From Calonectria ilicicola (lineage: Eukaryota; Ascomycota; Sordariomycetes; Hypocreales; Nectriaceae): a stretch of DNA of 64,000 nt. Of this stretch, positions 54,868 to 64,000 are shown one piece after another (positions within the stretch are counted from its first letter, which is position 1; the number at the start of each line of letters is the position of its first letter). Below the pieces are notes generated by a model. The model ran no database searches and was not told the DNA's origin. It saw only the letters and a list, made by a program, of their open reading frames with translations. Location: the NCBI GenBank assembly GCA_020809705.1, contig CP085836.1, positions 1,291,331 to 1,355,330 on the forward strand, given 5' to 3'. Made by a program: the position numbers and the translations under genes.

Positions 54868-57800
54868 TTAGTTTTGGTTGAAAAGGCTAGCCCTTAGCCC
54901 TTTAGGAATAAGAATCGGGTTTTTTGTAGGGCTAATAGCTATAGAGCTAGCTGCCTGGGCTCTAAACTTACTAAGCGTAAGGCCAATAGAGGTGTCAAGC
55001 TGGCTAGCTGCTATTTTTCCTACTATGTCTTGGAGCTTTTTATAAGTCTTGGCTGTTTCTAGCTCCATTAAGCCTCCAGCAGAGAAGATTAAGGGTTGAA
55101 AAAAGGGGCCTAAGACTTTGTATTTCCTTAGTTTATCCTTAGCTGCAGTAGCTAGGATTTCTTGGGCTTCCTTTTCTTGGCTATTAATAGCTACTATTTG
55201 TAGGTCATAGTAATAGCGGTTAGAGCCTTTAAGAATAGAGAAGTCTGCCTTCAGATTAAGACTAGGATCAATAAGAGGCTCTATTTCAACCTCTAGGGTA
55301 GGGTTGCTTTCTAGGGCTTTCTTAAAGGCCTGATTGATCTGATTATGGCGTTGGATCCACCTTTTAGTAGCTGCCTTGCAAATATCTTCGTGATTTATAT
55401 CTGCTGTTTCTCCACAGTGGTTGCAGAGGCTCCCCGGGGTCTTAGAAGGCAATAGTAGCCTATTTCTAAGGCATTCGGTAACTTCTTGGTCTGCTAAAAT
55501 ATAGGTTTTTTGAGTAGGCAAGACCTGTAGCCACTTTCTGCTTAGATAGCTAGCATTTTCCAGGCAGGTTTTCTTATAGCTAGGGGCTAGGGTTTTCCCT
55601 AGCTGTTCTACTCTATAGGAAGTATCCAGTTCTAGGACTTCTTGAGCTGTAGGGGGCGGGGCTGTGTAGGGCTGGATTGAGAAAGGGTCCTCTAAGGAGC
55701 CTTTAGAAAAGAAAGGGATGATCTTTTCAATTATAGGGTAGCTAGCTTCTTTGGCTGCTTGGTATAAGCCCTTTGCTATATCCTGGTGAATAGGAATACC
55801 TAGGCCCCCTCTTCTAGCAGGAATAGCTATTAAATGAGGGTTTAGGGTAGGCAAAGGGTCTTGTTTTTTCCTTTGGGCTAGTTTTTGGATAGATTTCTCT
55901 ATGGCTAGGTCGATTTCCTGCTATTGTTTTTCTAGGCCCTCTGGGGCTAGCTGCCTTAGAAGGTGCCTTAAGAGGAGATGAATACTGCCTCTTAGTAGGA
56001 GGAGGGCGTTTTGCTTAGATAGGCCATCTAGCTCCTGGATTGTTTTTTGAAGAAGGAGGGATTTCCTATTTAGGAAGTTTTTCCTAGCTTCTAGGGGTCC
56101 TATGAAAGTTCCTAGGGTAGCTAGGCCTTCCTTTCTTAGGGTTGTTATAGCTATTTCCTTGCTTTTCTGGTGGTTTAGCTTTAAGGGGGAATTCTTAAAG
56201 ACCTTTTTAGCTATTTCTAGGGCTTTCCCTACCTCTTCCTTACTAAGGATAAATATATCATCCAAATAGGCAACTAGAGTAGCTGAAGGAAGCTTTTCTA
56301 GAAGGAGCTTTAAGGTAGGTCTTATAGCCAGGGAAAACAGCAAGGGGCCAAGAGGGTCACCTTGTCTAACCCCTTGGGCTGAGACTAGGTAATGGCCTTG
56401 GCCTAGGACTAGTAAAGAGGGGTTATTATAAGCCCATTTTACAGCCTTATATAGGGTGGGGGCGAATTTTGAGGTAGAGGCTGCTATACACTTTCTATCC
56501 ATATCATTAAATGCATTAACAGCATCTAGAGATGTAATGGAGGTATATTTCCCTCTATTTTGGCCACTTATAGCCTCTTCCATAATAAAAATAGCTGGTT
56601 CTACCCCTCCAGGAGATTGGACTCCTAGCTGATTAGGAAGCAGCATTTTATTTGAGAAGTGGGTTATAAGGATAGCCTTCATAGCTAGCCTATAGACTAT
56701 ATCTCCCACAGCTATAGGTCTAACCCCTCCACCTTCCTTTTCTAGGCCTATTAGTCTAGAGGCACATAGAAGGTTAGGTCCAGGGGCTGTTCCTAGTCTG
56801 ATCATGTTGGTTAGGAGGGTTAGGAAGGCTGTGACCTCCTGGCTCCTAGTAGCTAGGCTAAGGAGGGGCCTAGTCCATCCAGAGAGGCCGGGGGCCTTTT
56901 CCTTGTGAATAGTCTTAAGGGCTTTGATGAGGGTTTCCTGGTTGATTGGTTGGTTGGTTGCTGGATTTGCTCCTTTAAAGGGGTCCTTAGGGCCTATAGG
57001 GTGTTTATCCCTAAGGAGGTCCCTTGTTTCCTTATTTTTAGGGGCTAGAGGTGCTGAGTCGTATATAGCTCTAGCAGCCCTTCCAATAAAGCCTCTTTCT
57101 AGCCACTTGGTCGCTTGCTGGATTGGGCTAGGTTGGTTGGAGCCTTGGGGTTGGTGATCTTGGCTGGGTGGGATAGGAGGTTCTGGGTAGGTAGTAGGGA
57201 AAGCCTTTAGGGTAGGTATAAGAGATCCTTCCTTGTAGGCTAGGCCTAGGACCCTAGGAAGGCATAGGAAATCCAATAGGGCCTTTTCGCTAGGCTTCCT
57301 TAGAAAATCCTTAGCTATTCTTTCAGCTGCTTGTGTGAATTGCATAGCATGCCTTGCATGGAGCCTTTTTTCTGGTATTTCAATACTAGAATAGGCTAGT
57401 AGCTGCTGGACGGCCTTGTCTGCTAGCAGGGGCGTAAGAGCTTCATTGTGTTGTTCCTCCAGGGTAGGTGGGTGGAATTGGGCAGTAATAGCTGCTGCTG
57501 GGGGTAGGGAAGGTGACCGGTGCCTTGTGTTATGACTAGGGTTGTGACTAGGGTTAGGGTTATCCGCTCTGCCTAGGTCCTGGATGGAGGCTAGGCTTGA
57601 GGTTGAAGAGATAGAAATAGCCCTTTTCCTAGCTGGGTCTAGGGTAGGTGAGGGAGGGGGCTGGGAGGCTGGCCTAGCCGGGCTAGAGGCATTAGAGGGC
57701 ACAGGTGAGTAGAATCTAATCCTGCCTCTAGGGGGCTCAGCTGAGGGGCTCCTAGCAGTACGTTTCCTAGCGAGTGTAGGGTAGGTTGGGTAGGTGGAAG

Positions 57801-57969
57801 GGGGAGGAATTTCTGGTTGGAAAGGCTGGGCCCTAGGCCTACTAGACCGGGCTATAGCCGGGGGTGCTGAGGAAGGCGGCGGCTGTTGGTCTAGGGTAGA
57901 TTGGGTAGCTAGCCTAGCTGGGGTTGAGACTGAGGATAGTAGGGAGTAAACAAGAGATTCAAGGTAGGG
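54868..57969 (-). pseudogene. LINE polyprotein: reverse transcriptase, CCHC knuckle, restriction-like endonuclease; one in-frame TAG
   Basis: The frame is open from 57969 (after TAA) to 54868, broken only by TAG at 55921-55923. The RT has GGVRPIAVGDIVYRLAMKAI, SLDAVNAFNDMD, GVRQGDPLGPLLFSLAI and the catalytic VAYLDDIFIL. Downstream of the TAG, the knuckle CNHCGETADINHEDIC (CX2CX7HX3C) and LKADFSI...YYYDLQIV match the endonuclease layout of the R2/CRE/NeSL lineages, which insert site-specifically. The TAG stands between EGLEKQ and QEIDLAIEK and probably was CAG. No ATG occurs in the first 200 or more codons, so the 5' end is truncated or uses another start. Part of the N-terminus (NPNPSHNPSHN) is encoded by telomere-like repeats (about 57532-57565). 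Confidence 0.85.
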
Positions 57970-58042
57970 TTACGGTTAGAAAAACGACTTATTCTAGGCT
58001 TGAAATATAATCTATCTAGGTTTCCATTCCTGGCAGACTTTT

Positions 58043-58159
58043 AAACCTAGGTTTGAAAGATATACTAGTCCAATTTCTAGTTAATTTTTAAACCTAGGTT
58101 TACAATACTACCCTCAATCTTATAACCTTGAATCTCCAACTATTTCTAAACCTAGGTTT
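58043..58159. repeat. Three copies of the palindrome AAACCTAGGTTT
   Basis: Perfect 12-bp palindromes at 58043-58054, 58090-58101 and 58148-58159, with related imperfect versions near 57994-58025. They lie just beyond the LINE's 5' end and could belong to it or to the target DNA. Confidence 0.8.
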
Positions 58160-58221
58160 AAACTATTACTAAGGTCCAGGCACTTAAGATTTAATACATA
58201 CCTCAAGGCTATAACACCCCC

Positions 58222-58371
58222 TGTTACGACCTGTGCAACCGGGCGCACGAGACCCTATTTAATAGCTGTTATCCGTACCTGTAATTGCAAGCATTGCGAT
58301 TATTGACTTATCTTTTGGCCTGACGGGCTAATTGACGTAATGGGAAGTACGGATCCTTACACCCCCTCCCT
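58222..58371. repeat. Solo LTR, 150 bp, with CCCCC target duplication
   Basis: Begins TGTTACGACC and ends GGATCCTTACA (TG...CA, short inverted ends TGTTA/TTACA). It is flanked on both sides by CCCCC (58217-58221 and 58372-58376), a 5-bp duplication. There is no internal coding region. Its 3' half resembles sequence near 5623-5680. Confidence 0.7.
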
Positions 58372-58376
58372 TCTAA

Positions 58377-59027
58377 AATATCAGACCTACAACCACAATA
58401 GAGACCAAATAAATCCCATCTGCCTAGCTGTATAACTACTTTGATCTCTAGAAAAAGAGCCTAGTACTGCCCGCTGTGAGTTGGCTCGCAATGATAGTGT
58501 AAGTGGTAATACCAGAAACAAAAGAGCAGATATTTACCCTTTGATTTACTTACTATTGCCAGTCGAACTATTAAGGCAAGTATAAAATAGAATAAAGTAA
58601 AGAAAACTCAGGAAAAGGAGTGAACAAGTCTTGATTTTACAGTTTCTACTCCAAGACCTCGATATTCGCGTGGCGCACGTAAGTAATCACAACACGTCGC
58701 GTCTCATTATTATGAATATCCAGATATAGTCTAGTCTGACGCGTCGCATGTTTGTTACCAATCAATTTCCATAACCTAATCACACTTGCTCTATATGCTA
58801 TGAATACCATGTCTTATATTTGCTTTGTATACTACTCTGTGGCTGACCCACTTGCTTGGGTATATCTGGTAAAATAATACATACTGGGTGGACTGGGAAT
58901 TGTCTCCTGATGGCGGATAAAGTTCATTGCGAAGTGTCATCATAACTTTTCTTATATTAATCCCATTTCTCGACAAACCAGTGTACATACAACCATTACA
59001 TTATATAAGAGTACTACAAAACTCAGA
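58377..59027. other. Upstream flank of the ParB-like gene
   Basis: No gene is supported. A minus ORF at 58791-58988 is unconvincing. The interval presumably contains the promoter of the gene at 59028. Confidence 0.4.
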
Positions 59028-61491
59028 ATGACCGCCAGAAAACGAACAGGGGACCACCAACCAGATCACCAGTCTGGCCGTTCCAAAAGGACCGCTAGGA
59101 ACGCTCTTGGTGATACAGAATCTACCCTGGAGCTAGCTGAGCCATATCGTATTATCACAGCACGAATGCCAATCCATGCTCTTACACCTAAATGGAGTAT
59201 TGATAGTGAGAATCGCCGAGTGGATCCAAAGCAAGTTCAGAGGCTCCTTAGCATCTTCAAAGAGGAAGGTATTAAACGGACCACAAGGGAGAACCACATC
59301 TTACTCTTGACAACTCATGAAGATATATCCTTGATGAAGAGACATCTACACGTTCATCAAGAAGCGACAGTCGCTAGCTTAGGGGAAATGTTCTACTTTG
59401 ACGATTGGCTTTCTGTTCATAATGGAAAAAAAGTCGAGATAATGGCTGGCCAGCACCGAGTTCAGGCATTGCAGTTGTACGGCCAGCAATTAGAGTTTGA
59501 TGAGGAAGAAATGTGGTGGACATGCAGTTTTTATGACCAAAGTAAGTCTATTTTAGATACTTACTGCACCCTATTTCTATATTAATATAAAGTATTTTTA
59601 TCTATTGTATGCATGCATACTAATGCAATTTGAATATAGATACTCTACCAATGGATTTAAATATTCAGCTCCGCTTCAACCGAAAAGGCACAGTTATGGA
59701 GGATAATCATGGCCAAATATGGACCTAGATTGTTGCTGCATCAATGATCAATGAAAAGTTGTTACACGAGGATAAGTGCGATATTCTGAAAAAAGAGATT
59801 GTGCAAGTTCTTTAGTGGAGTGGTGATGTTCAGCGAATTGCGACCATATGGAGAAATAAGCGGTGGAGGGAGAAGACTACTGAGTGGTGTAAAACCTGGC
59901 TTGGCAGAGATACCTTTAAGATCTCTTCTTGGTACTGGATGATCAGTAAAAGAATAGATGACGTAAGTTTGAGGCTGAATTCTTTCCATTACTGTATTTA
60001 TTACTAATTGTGTTTAAATTCTAGTACTGGTTCTCTGCCTTTCGAACCGTTTTGCAGACCCTTTACCAGCTACACTCAGATGCAATACAAAAGGTGTCTG
60101 GTGATGACTGGAAAGAAATGGCTAAGGCACTGCCAGCAGACCGTACAAAGAAGCAGATTCAAGAATTATTCTATCCGAGGAAGAAAAAAGAGCACATCAA
60201 CAAAACCTCCGAACGTCAATCAAAGTTTCTCATCGAGTTCAATGCCCAGGAGTATTGGGATGTTTATGAACGCATCATGAAAACTCCTAAACTACAGTTT
60301 CTTGACATTCACACGATCCTAGAATTATCACCAAATCAAGGCAATATCTTAGGCGATGTCATGAAGCATGTTGTATCTTGGCTGAACCCAAGCCCCACTT
60401 CCGTGACCAATCTACGCGACAATCAGAAGCCAGCATTACGGAAGGACTTGGTCCCCGCCCTGCAACATTGCTCGGCTCAATTTGTGCGATCGAGAGAGAA
60501 GCATCTTCTATATAGCTTGCCCTTGGAAGAATCGCCTGAATCGCCTAGATCGCCGTCTGAGACCGCCTCGGCTCTCCTACAGCACGAGATAATCGATTTT
60601 ACCCGACTTCACATTAAGGCCTTCAGGGCGCCGGCGATGAAGGCCTACTTAGAGCAGAGCTGGGATATTGACGGCGACAATAATACGTACGCTACACGCT
60701 TTTTAGCTGATGAGATATGGGCAGGACTATTGGGGATTGTTCGCCAATATAAAGGTGATGACTTCAAACTGGAGTGGACCTCATCCAACAACAAGGTCTG
60801 TCGTATCGACCAGCACCAAACAACACGGTCTAAGATAGCTTCCGACTATGCTCAAGACCTTACTAGTTTTCTAAAGGGTATACCTGAGTTTTCACAGCTT
60901 TTGGAGACAAGCTCTTCCTCATTTCAATCAGCATTATCCCAGTGGTTTTCTCAGCAAAACGGGCTTGGGTGGAATGCAACAGCTCTAACAGCAGCGACAG
61001 CGACGGTCTCGAGCAGTGGACCTATCGTAGCGCCACGTGAGTATGCGGTCAACGCAGAGGCGGCTGATGTGACCGAAGGCAGGACCGGACCTAGCAGAAC
61101 CTGCAGGAGTAAAAGCCGGCCACCTGGGGATGATGATACGCACACATCAATATTAGCTCCCAACGAAAACGCAGGGATTGATGACGACAGCAGCAACAAC
61201 CAGCCTCCACGACGCCTGCTACCCTCGGCGTCAATAGGTCAGGGCCGACATATGGAGGAGGAATCGGCACCGCCACATGACCAGTCTCTAAGTCAAGCCA
61301 AAACTCGAGTAAGCTTGACAAGGGGGTTATCAGTAGGGGCCACAGAATCAACAAAAGCAACAAAAGAAACAAAAGCAATAAAAGCGAGAGGAGCAGAGCC
61401 AACATCAGCACCGACACCCACAACAATGCCATCAACATCGAGGAGGCTTCGAGCATCCTGGGCAAATGGAATACAAGCAGGTAGTAAATAG
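59028..61491 (+). pseudogene. ParB-like nuclease-fold protein, three exons, two in-frame TAGs
   Basis: Exons 59028-59541, 59640-59962 and 60025-61491 join in frame. The introns have GTAAGT donors and TACTAATG or ACTAATTG branch sites. Residues about 40-165 resemble a ParB/sulfiredoxin-type domain: RRVDPKQVQRLLSIFKEEGI, then VEIMAGQHRVQALQLYGQQL, the G-x-H-R-x-x-A motif. Exon 2 carries TAG at 59726-59728 (QIWT-stop-IVAAS) and 59813-59815 (VQVL-stop-WSGD), both where Gln is natural. Exon 3 has 489 open codons with a globular part and a Ser/Thr/Ala/Lys-rich tail. In bacteria this fold binds or cuts DNA using CTP. The fungal function is unknown to me. Confidence 0.7.
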
Positions 61492-61857
61492 AACCGTTTT
61501 ATGCGTTTTAGTATACTGGGTAATGCTTTAATGAGGACAATAGGATTACATTTGTTCAATAAGAATCTTTCATATTTTCCCTGTTGATTAGCAACTTTAC
61601 TAGCGTGTTTATTTCGCGTTTTTCTGGATTACTATTGGTAGGTGTAGAGTGATTAATGTTATTATTTGCTTATCGTTCTGGCAGGGTTATGTTTGGACTA
61701 GAATTAGTGTGGTGATTCATGTGGTAGGATTATTTTCTTTTTCTGCTCAGCCCCTCGATACTTCTGTACTTATCCTTAAACCTCGGTTTATGATTTATTA
61801 AAAGGAAAAAAGGAAAATGGAGGCTGAAGTTTATAGGGTTACATTACATCATAAAAA
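61492..61857. other. Spacer between the ParB-like gene and the next reading frame
   Basis: AT-rich, no ORF. It probably holds the 3' UTR of one gene and the promoter of the next. Confidence 0.4.
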
Positions 61858-64000
61858 TTGTGTGATAATAGAGCGTTCCTTCGCGCATTCCAGCCATCAT
61901 CTTTTCTCGCAACACTGAGATATTTTATAGGCACTTTTCCAACATACACTCCAAAAACCATTGCTCTTACACCACGTATTTCGGTTGACCAGACTTTCAT
62001 GTTCAGGGCCATGATGACCCATTCTCCCGAGGTGCAGGAGGTTTTTCCTCCAAGCGAAAGGATAGTCGACATTGAGCAAGAAAGCCAAGCTGGTGATCAA
62101 ATGGAAGGTGTTGATGATATTGATGATTATGTTAGCCTGGAGGCCGCCGATGAGGCATATCTTGACTTAGACAGTCAAGAGGCTTCTGAGAAGAAGGATG
62201 AGTGGGGCTCTACGAATGACGAGTTCAAGATAAAACACTTAACTGGAGATAAGAAGATGACAGGCAAGTATATCTTTTTACCGCCCCGAACAGCACACCT
62301 AAAGTCGCTATCTATTTATCCACGGATTCCAACTAACGTAGAAGGATGGCTTTAATATAGCGGAAAGGTTCATCTCGAAGACGAATGCGCCCGAATTCAA
62401 CGCCACAGAAGCCCTAAGGATGCTTCAATTGCGATACACGATGAACTATGGATCGCGAAGCTCTGGCTCGGGACCCGCAAGTAGCAACGACAAATACTAT
62501 CCTATATTCCACCTCGACATGATAAGCATAGTTGGGCGTCCTCTCTGCCCGATTACGAACCAAGGCGGATTTTTCGACAATGTGACCTTTGCACTGAGGC
62601 ACTGGCAGGCACCTTACAGCTCCAAGCATGCAGCAAACAGTCTCCCGTTTGACCTCACCCGGCGGACCTTTCGAATTGGCACAGGAGCATCACGAGAGGT
62701 GTGGTTTATCGTCATGCACCCAGTAGAGATCGATATTATCGAGGACCCGTCCTTGAACGGGCACCGACATCATAAGCAAAAGCAAAGGGCTTCGGATTAT
62801 CATGGCACAGCTATGCAACAACATCATGCCGAGGCGCTTGCATCTTACATTGTGCAGAACATCTTCCAAGATGGAGATTTGCTAGGGAAGGGGTAGAGCC
62901 ACTGTGGCAGCTCAGTGGGAAGGAATCCCAAACCCTATCCTATGATAAGTGGGCCATCTTCCAAGCTTTATTTATGGAAAGATGGGACACGTTTTCCCAA
63001 CAACACAGTTACGACGGGTTCTGGAGGCTCCATCGCCCGGCTTTTCATGCTTTCGACCATGGGGCTAATATAGAGATCAAGGTGGATGGATTGCTTCATG
63101 AGCTTCCTCGGGAGACTCGCCTTCGCGCTGAGAGCGAGAATGTAGATAGCGATAGCGACAGCGACAGCGACGAGGATGACAGCGATGGCAGTAGTGATCG
63201 CAATGTCGACAATGATAACATCATCAACATTGCTGATGGCGATAACGACGATCTCAGCTCTGTCAGTGGTCGAAGCAATGGCGAAGGGGAGCCCGATGCA
63301 GAGGAACGAGGACTGTTTGTGGAGGAACACATGGATGGCGATCGCGACGAAGCTCAAGCGCTCGATGGCATCGAATCACCCAGTAACCGGCCGGCCGAGC
63401 TAATTGATGCGCACTGGGCTTTGCCTAGCGATGGGCTCGAGAAATTGCGAGCAGAACTGGAGCAAAAGTATAACCTAGCCCACATTGACCAGATCTCATA
63501 TGCTCTTGCTACCGATCTCAACTGCATTCATGTCCAGTCCTCGGGCGAAGAAGAAACCGCGTGCCTGCTGGCAGACCGTAGCAAGGTGGCCGAGGAATAC
63601 CACAGCACGAGAGATGTCAATTTCTATCCTCTCGGATTCCATCGTCGCTATGGCAACTTCACGTCCCTTATGCCCCCGAGGTTCCTGATGAACCTTTGCA
63701 GAGTGATGCAGGAAAATGCAAGCGTCTTGAACGACGGGGCTCTCGTGCTTTTCTTCGGCTTCTTTCAAGCGTACTCGAACATCAAGCGGTCGATCCGTAG
63801 CCGACCAGACGAACTGTTAGCCGCGCGCGGGTTTGCTACCGCTGCCCTGACCTTGCCACCTTCAGAGGCCCGATTGGGCGGCTCAAGAATCCAATCCAAG
63901 CAGCAGCGACTATTGAGTAGAGTCCGCGGCGAGTTCACGCCGGACCGGCCGGCTTCATCAACCCCGTTCGCACGCGAGAGGCAACAGATCAGCACAGCCA
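61858..64000 (+). pseudogene. Large unrecognised protein, frameshifted, runs off the window
   Basis: Three successive plus-strand frames read as one protein: 61858-62355, then about 62350-62896, then about 62890-64000 (open to the window edge, about 365 codons). The joins need one-base shifts near 62343 and near 62888. Around the first, NVE in one frame is followed by DGFNIAERF in the next. Around the second, DLLG is followed by GVEPLWQLSGKE. An acidic Ser/Asp-rich stretch (SDSDSDSDEDDSDGS) lies near 63145-63185. The last part (NRPAELIDAHWALPSDGLE, MPPRFLMNLCRVMQENASVL) looks globular. No family is recognised. It follows the ParB-like gene in the same orientation and may be its regular partner. 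Sequencing error or an intron at one join cannot be excluded. Confidence 0.55.

Larger units (their letters stand above)
54508..57979 (-). mobile_element. R2/CRE-type LINE with telomere-like 3' end
   Basis: About 3.5 kb, transcribed on the minus strand. The 3' end abuts the broken OrsD gene and reads TTAGGGTTTAAGGGTTAGG (plus strand, 54508-54526). The same 3' end, with the same flanking sequence inward, occurs in the second copy at 40717. A minisatellite forms the 3' UTR, and one frame encodes reverse transcriptase, zinc knuckle and endonuclease. At the 5' end the plus strand has GGTAGGGTTACGGTTAG (57963-57979), also telomere-like. The exact 5' boundary is unknown, and no target duplication could be defined. 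Confidence 0.8.

Noticed and set aside
18895..59815. UAG read as glutamine by a changed genetic code
   Set aside because: The in-frame TAGs occur in mobile or decayed genes, and the OrsD copy at 52214 and other frames here end naturally at or meet TAG. RIP is simpler.
61091..61559. Leu/Val-rich minus-strand ORFs resembling membrane proteins
   Set aside because: They are complements of the Ala/Thr/Lys-rich tail of the ParB-like gene (ACA/GCA/AAA repeats).

Overview
This window looks like an accessory, repeat-rich segment of a filamentous ascomycete (Pezizomycotina) genome. The evidence is short GT-AG introns (about 45-100 nt) with GTAAGT/GTATGT donors and CTAAC-like branch sites. It is also the typical protein content of such genomes: HET-domain, F-box, ankyrin, AAA/DUF7025-like and OrsD (DUF3505) proteins, and Fot1/pogo and MULE transposons. 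RIP-like decay is visible, as C-to-T changes in CpA context, AT-rich blocks and stops at glutamine codons. I cannot name the species. I see no rRNA, tRNA or CRISPR array.

Layout. 1-11.7 kb: the end of a truncated gene, a poorly resolved hypothetical gene (about 2.0-2.7 kb), a decayed OrsD-family relic (4.0-4.8 kb, minus), an F-box gene, a pogo relic and a three-exon ankyrin-type gene. 11.7-13.5 kb: a Fot1-like element with perfect 42-bp TIRs and a TA duplication, whose first catalytic Asp is Asn. 14.0-21.2 kb (minus): a two-gene unit made of an OrsD zinc-finger plus tyrosine-recombinase protein (one in-frame TAG) and a 932-residue partner of unknown function. 21.4-25.3 kb: a MULE with perfect 73-bp TIRs and a 10-bp target duplication, carrying a frameshifted transposase and a small second ORF. 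25.8-30.9 kb: a four-exon protein kinase-TPR gene with about 27 nearly identical 42-residue repeats. 31.3-33.2 kb: a second, decayed Fot1-like copy cut by an LTR retrotransposon relic. 33.5-39.4 kb: a divergent pair, an AAA ATPase (minus) and a HET-domain gene (plus), followed by a MITE. 40.7-41.9 kb: a 5'-truncated LINE copy. 42.3-46.9 kb: an OrsD + tyrosine recombinase + RecQ-like helicase gene. 47.0-50.1 kb: an array of about eight repeats, several keeping a 62-codon minus-strand ORF. 50.1-52.2 kb: solo LTRs, a C/G hairpin, a minisatellite and AT-rich DNA. 52.2-54.5 kb: a third OrsD-recombinase copy, cut off by a LINE. 54.5-58.0 kb: that LINE, with reverse transcriptase, CCHC knuckle and restriction-like endonuclease in one frame split by a TAG, and telomere-like repeats at its 3' end. 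59.0-64.0 kb: a ParB-like gene and a downstream gene of unknown function, both broken.

How it fits together. The strongest candidate for a new system is the OrsD-recombinase family, with four copies or relics here. The best copy joins OrsD zinc fingers, an R-K-R-H-Y tyrosine recombinase core with the canonical His-to-Tyr spacing of nine, and a complete RecQ-like helicase in one reading frame. Another copy sits beside a conserved-looking 932-residue partner. RecQ-like helicases of this type are known as telomere-linked helicases. Together with a LINE that has telomere-like ends, this suggests a present or past subtelomeric setting. The kinase-TPR, AAA, HET and ankyrin genes look like an allorecognition or innate-immunity-type neighbourhood. 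These links are inferred from domain content and position.
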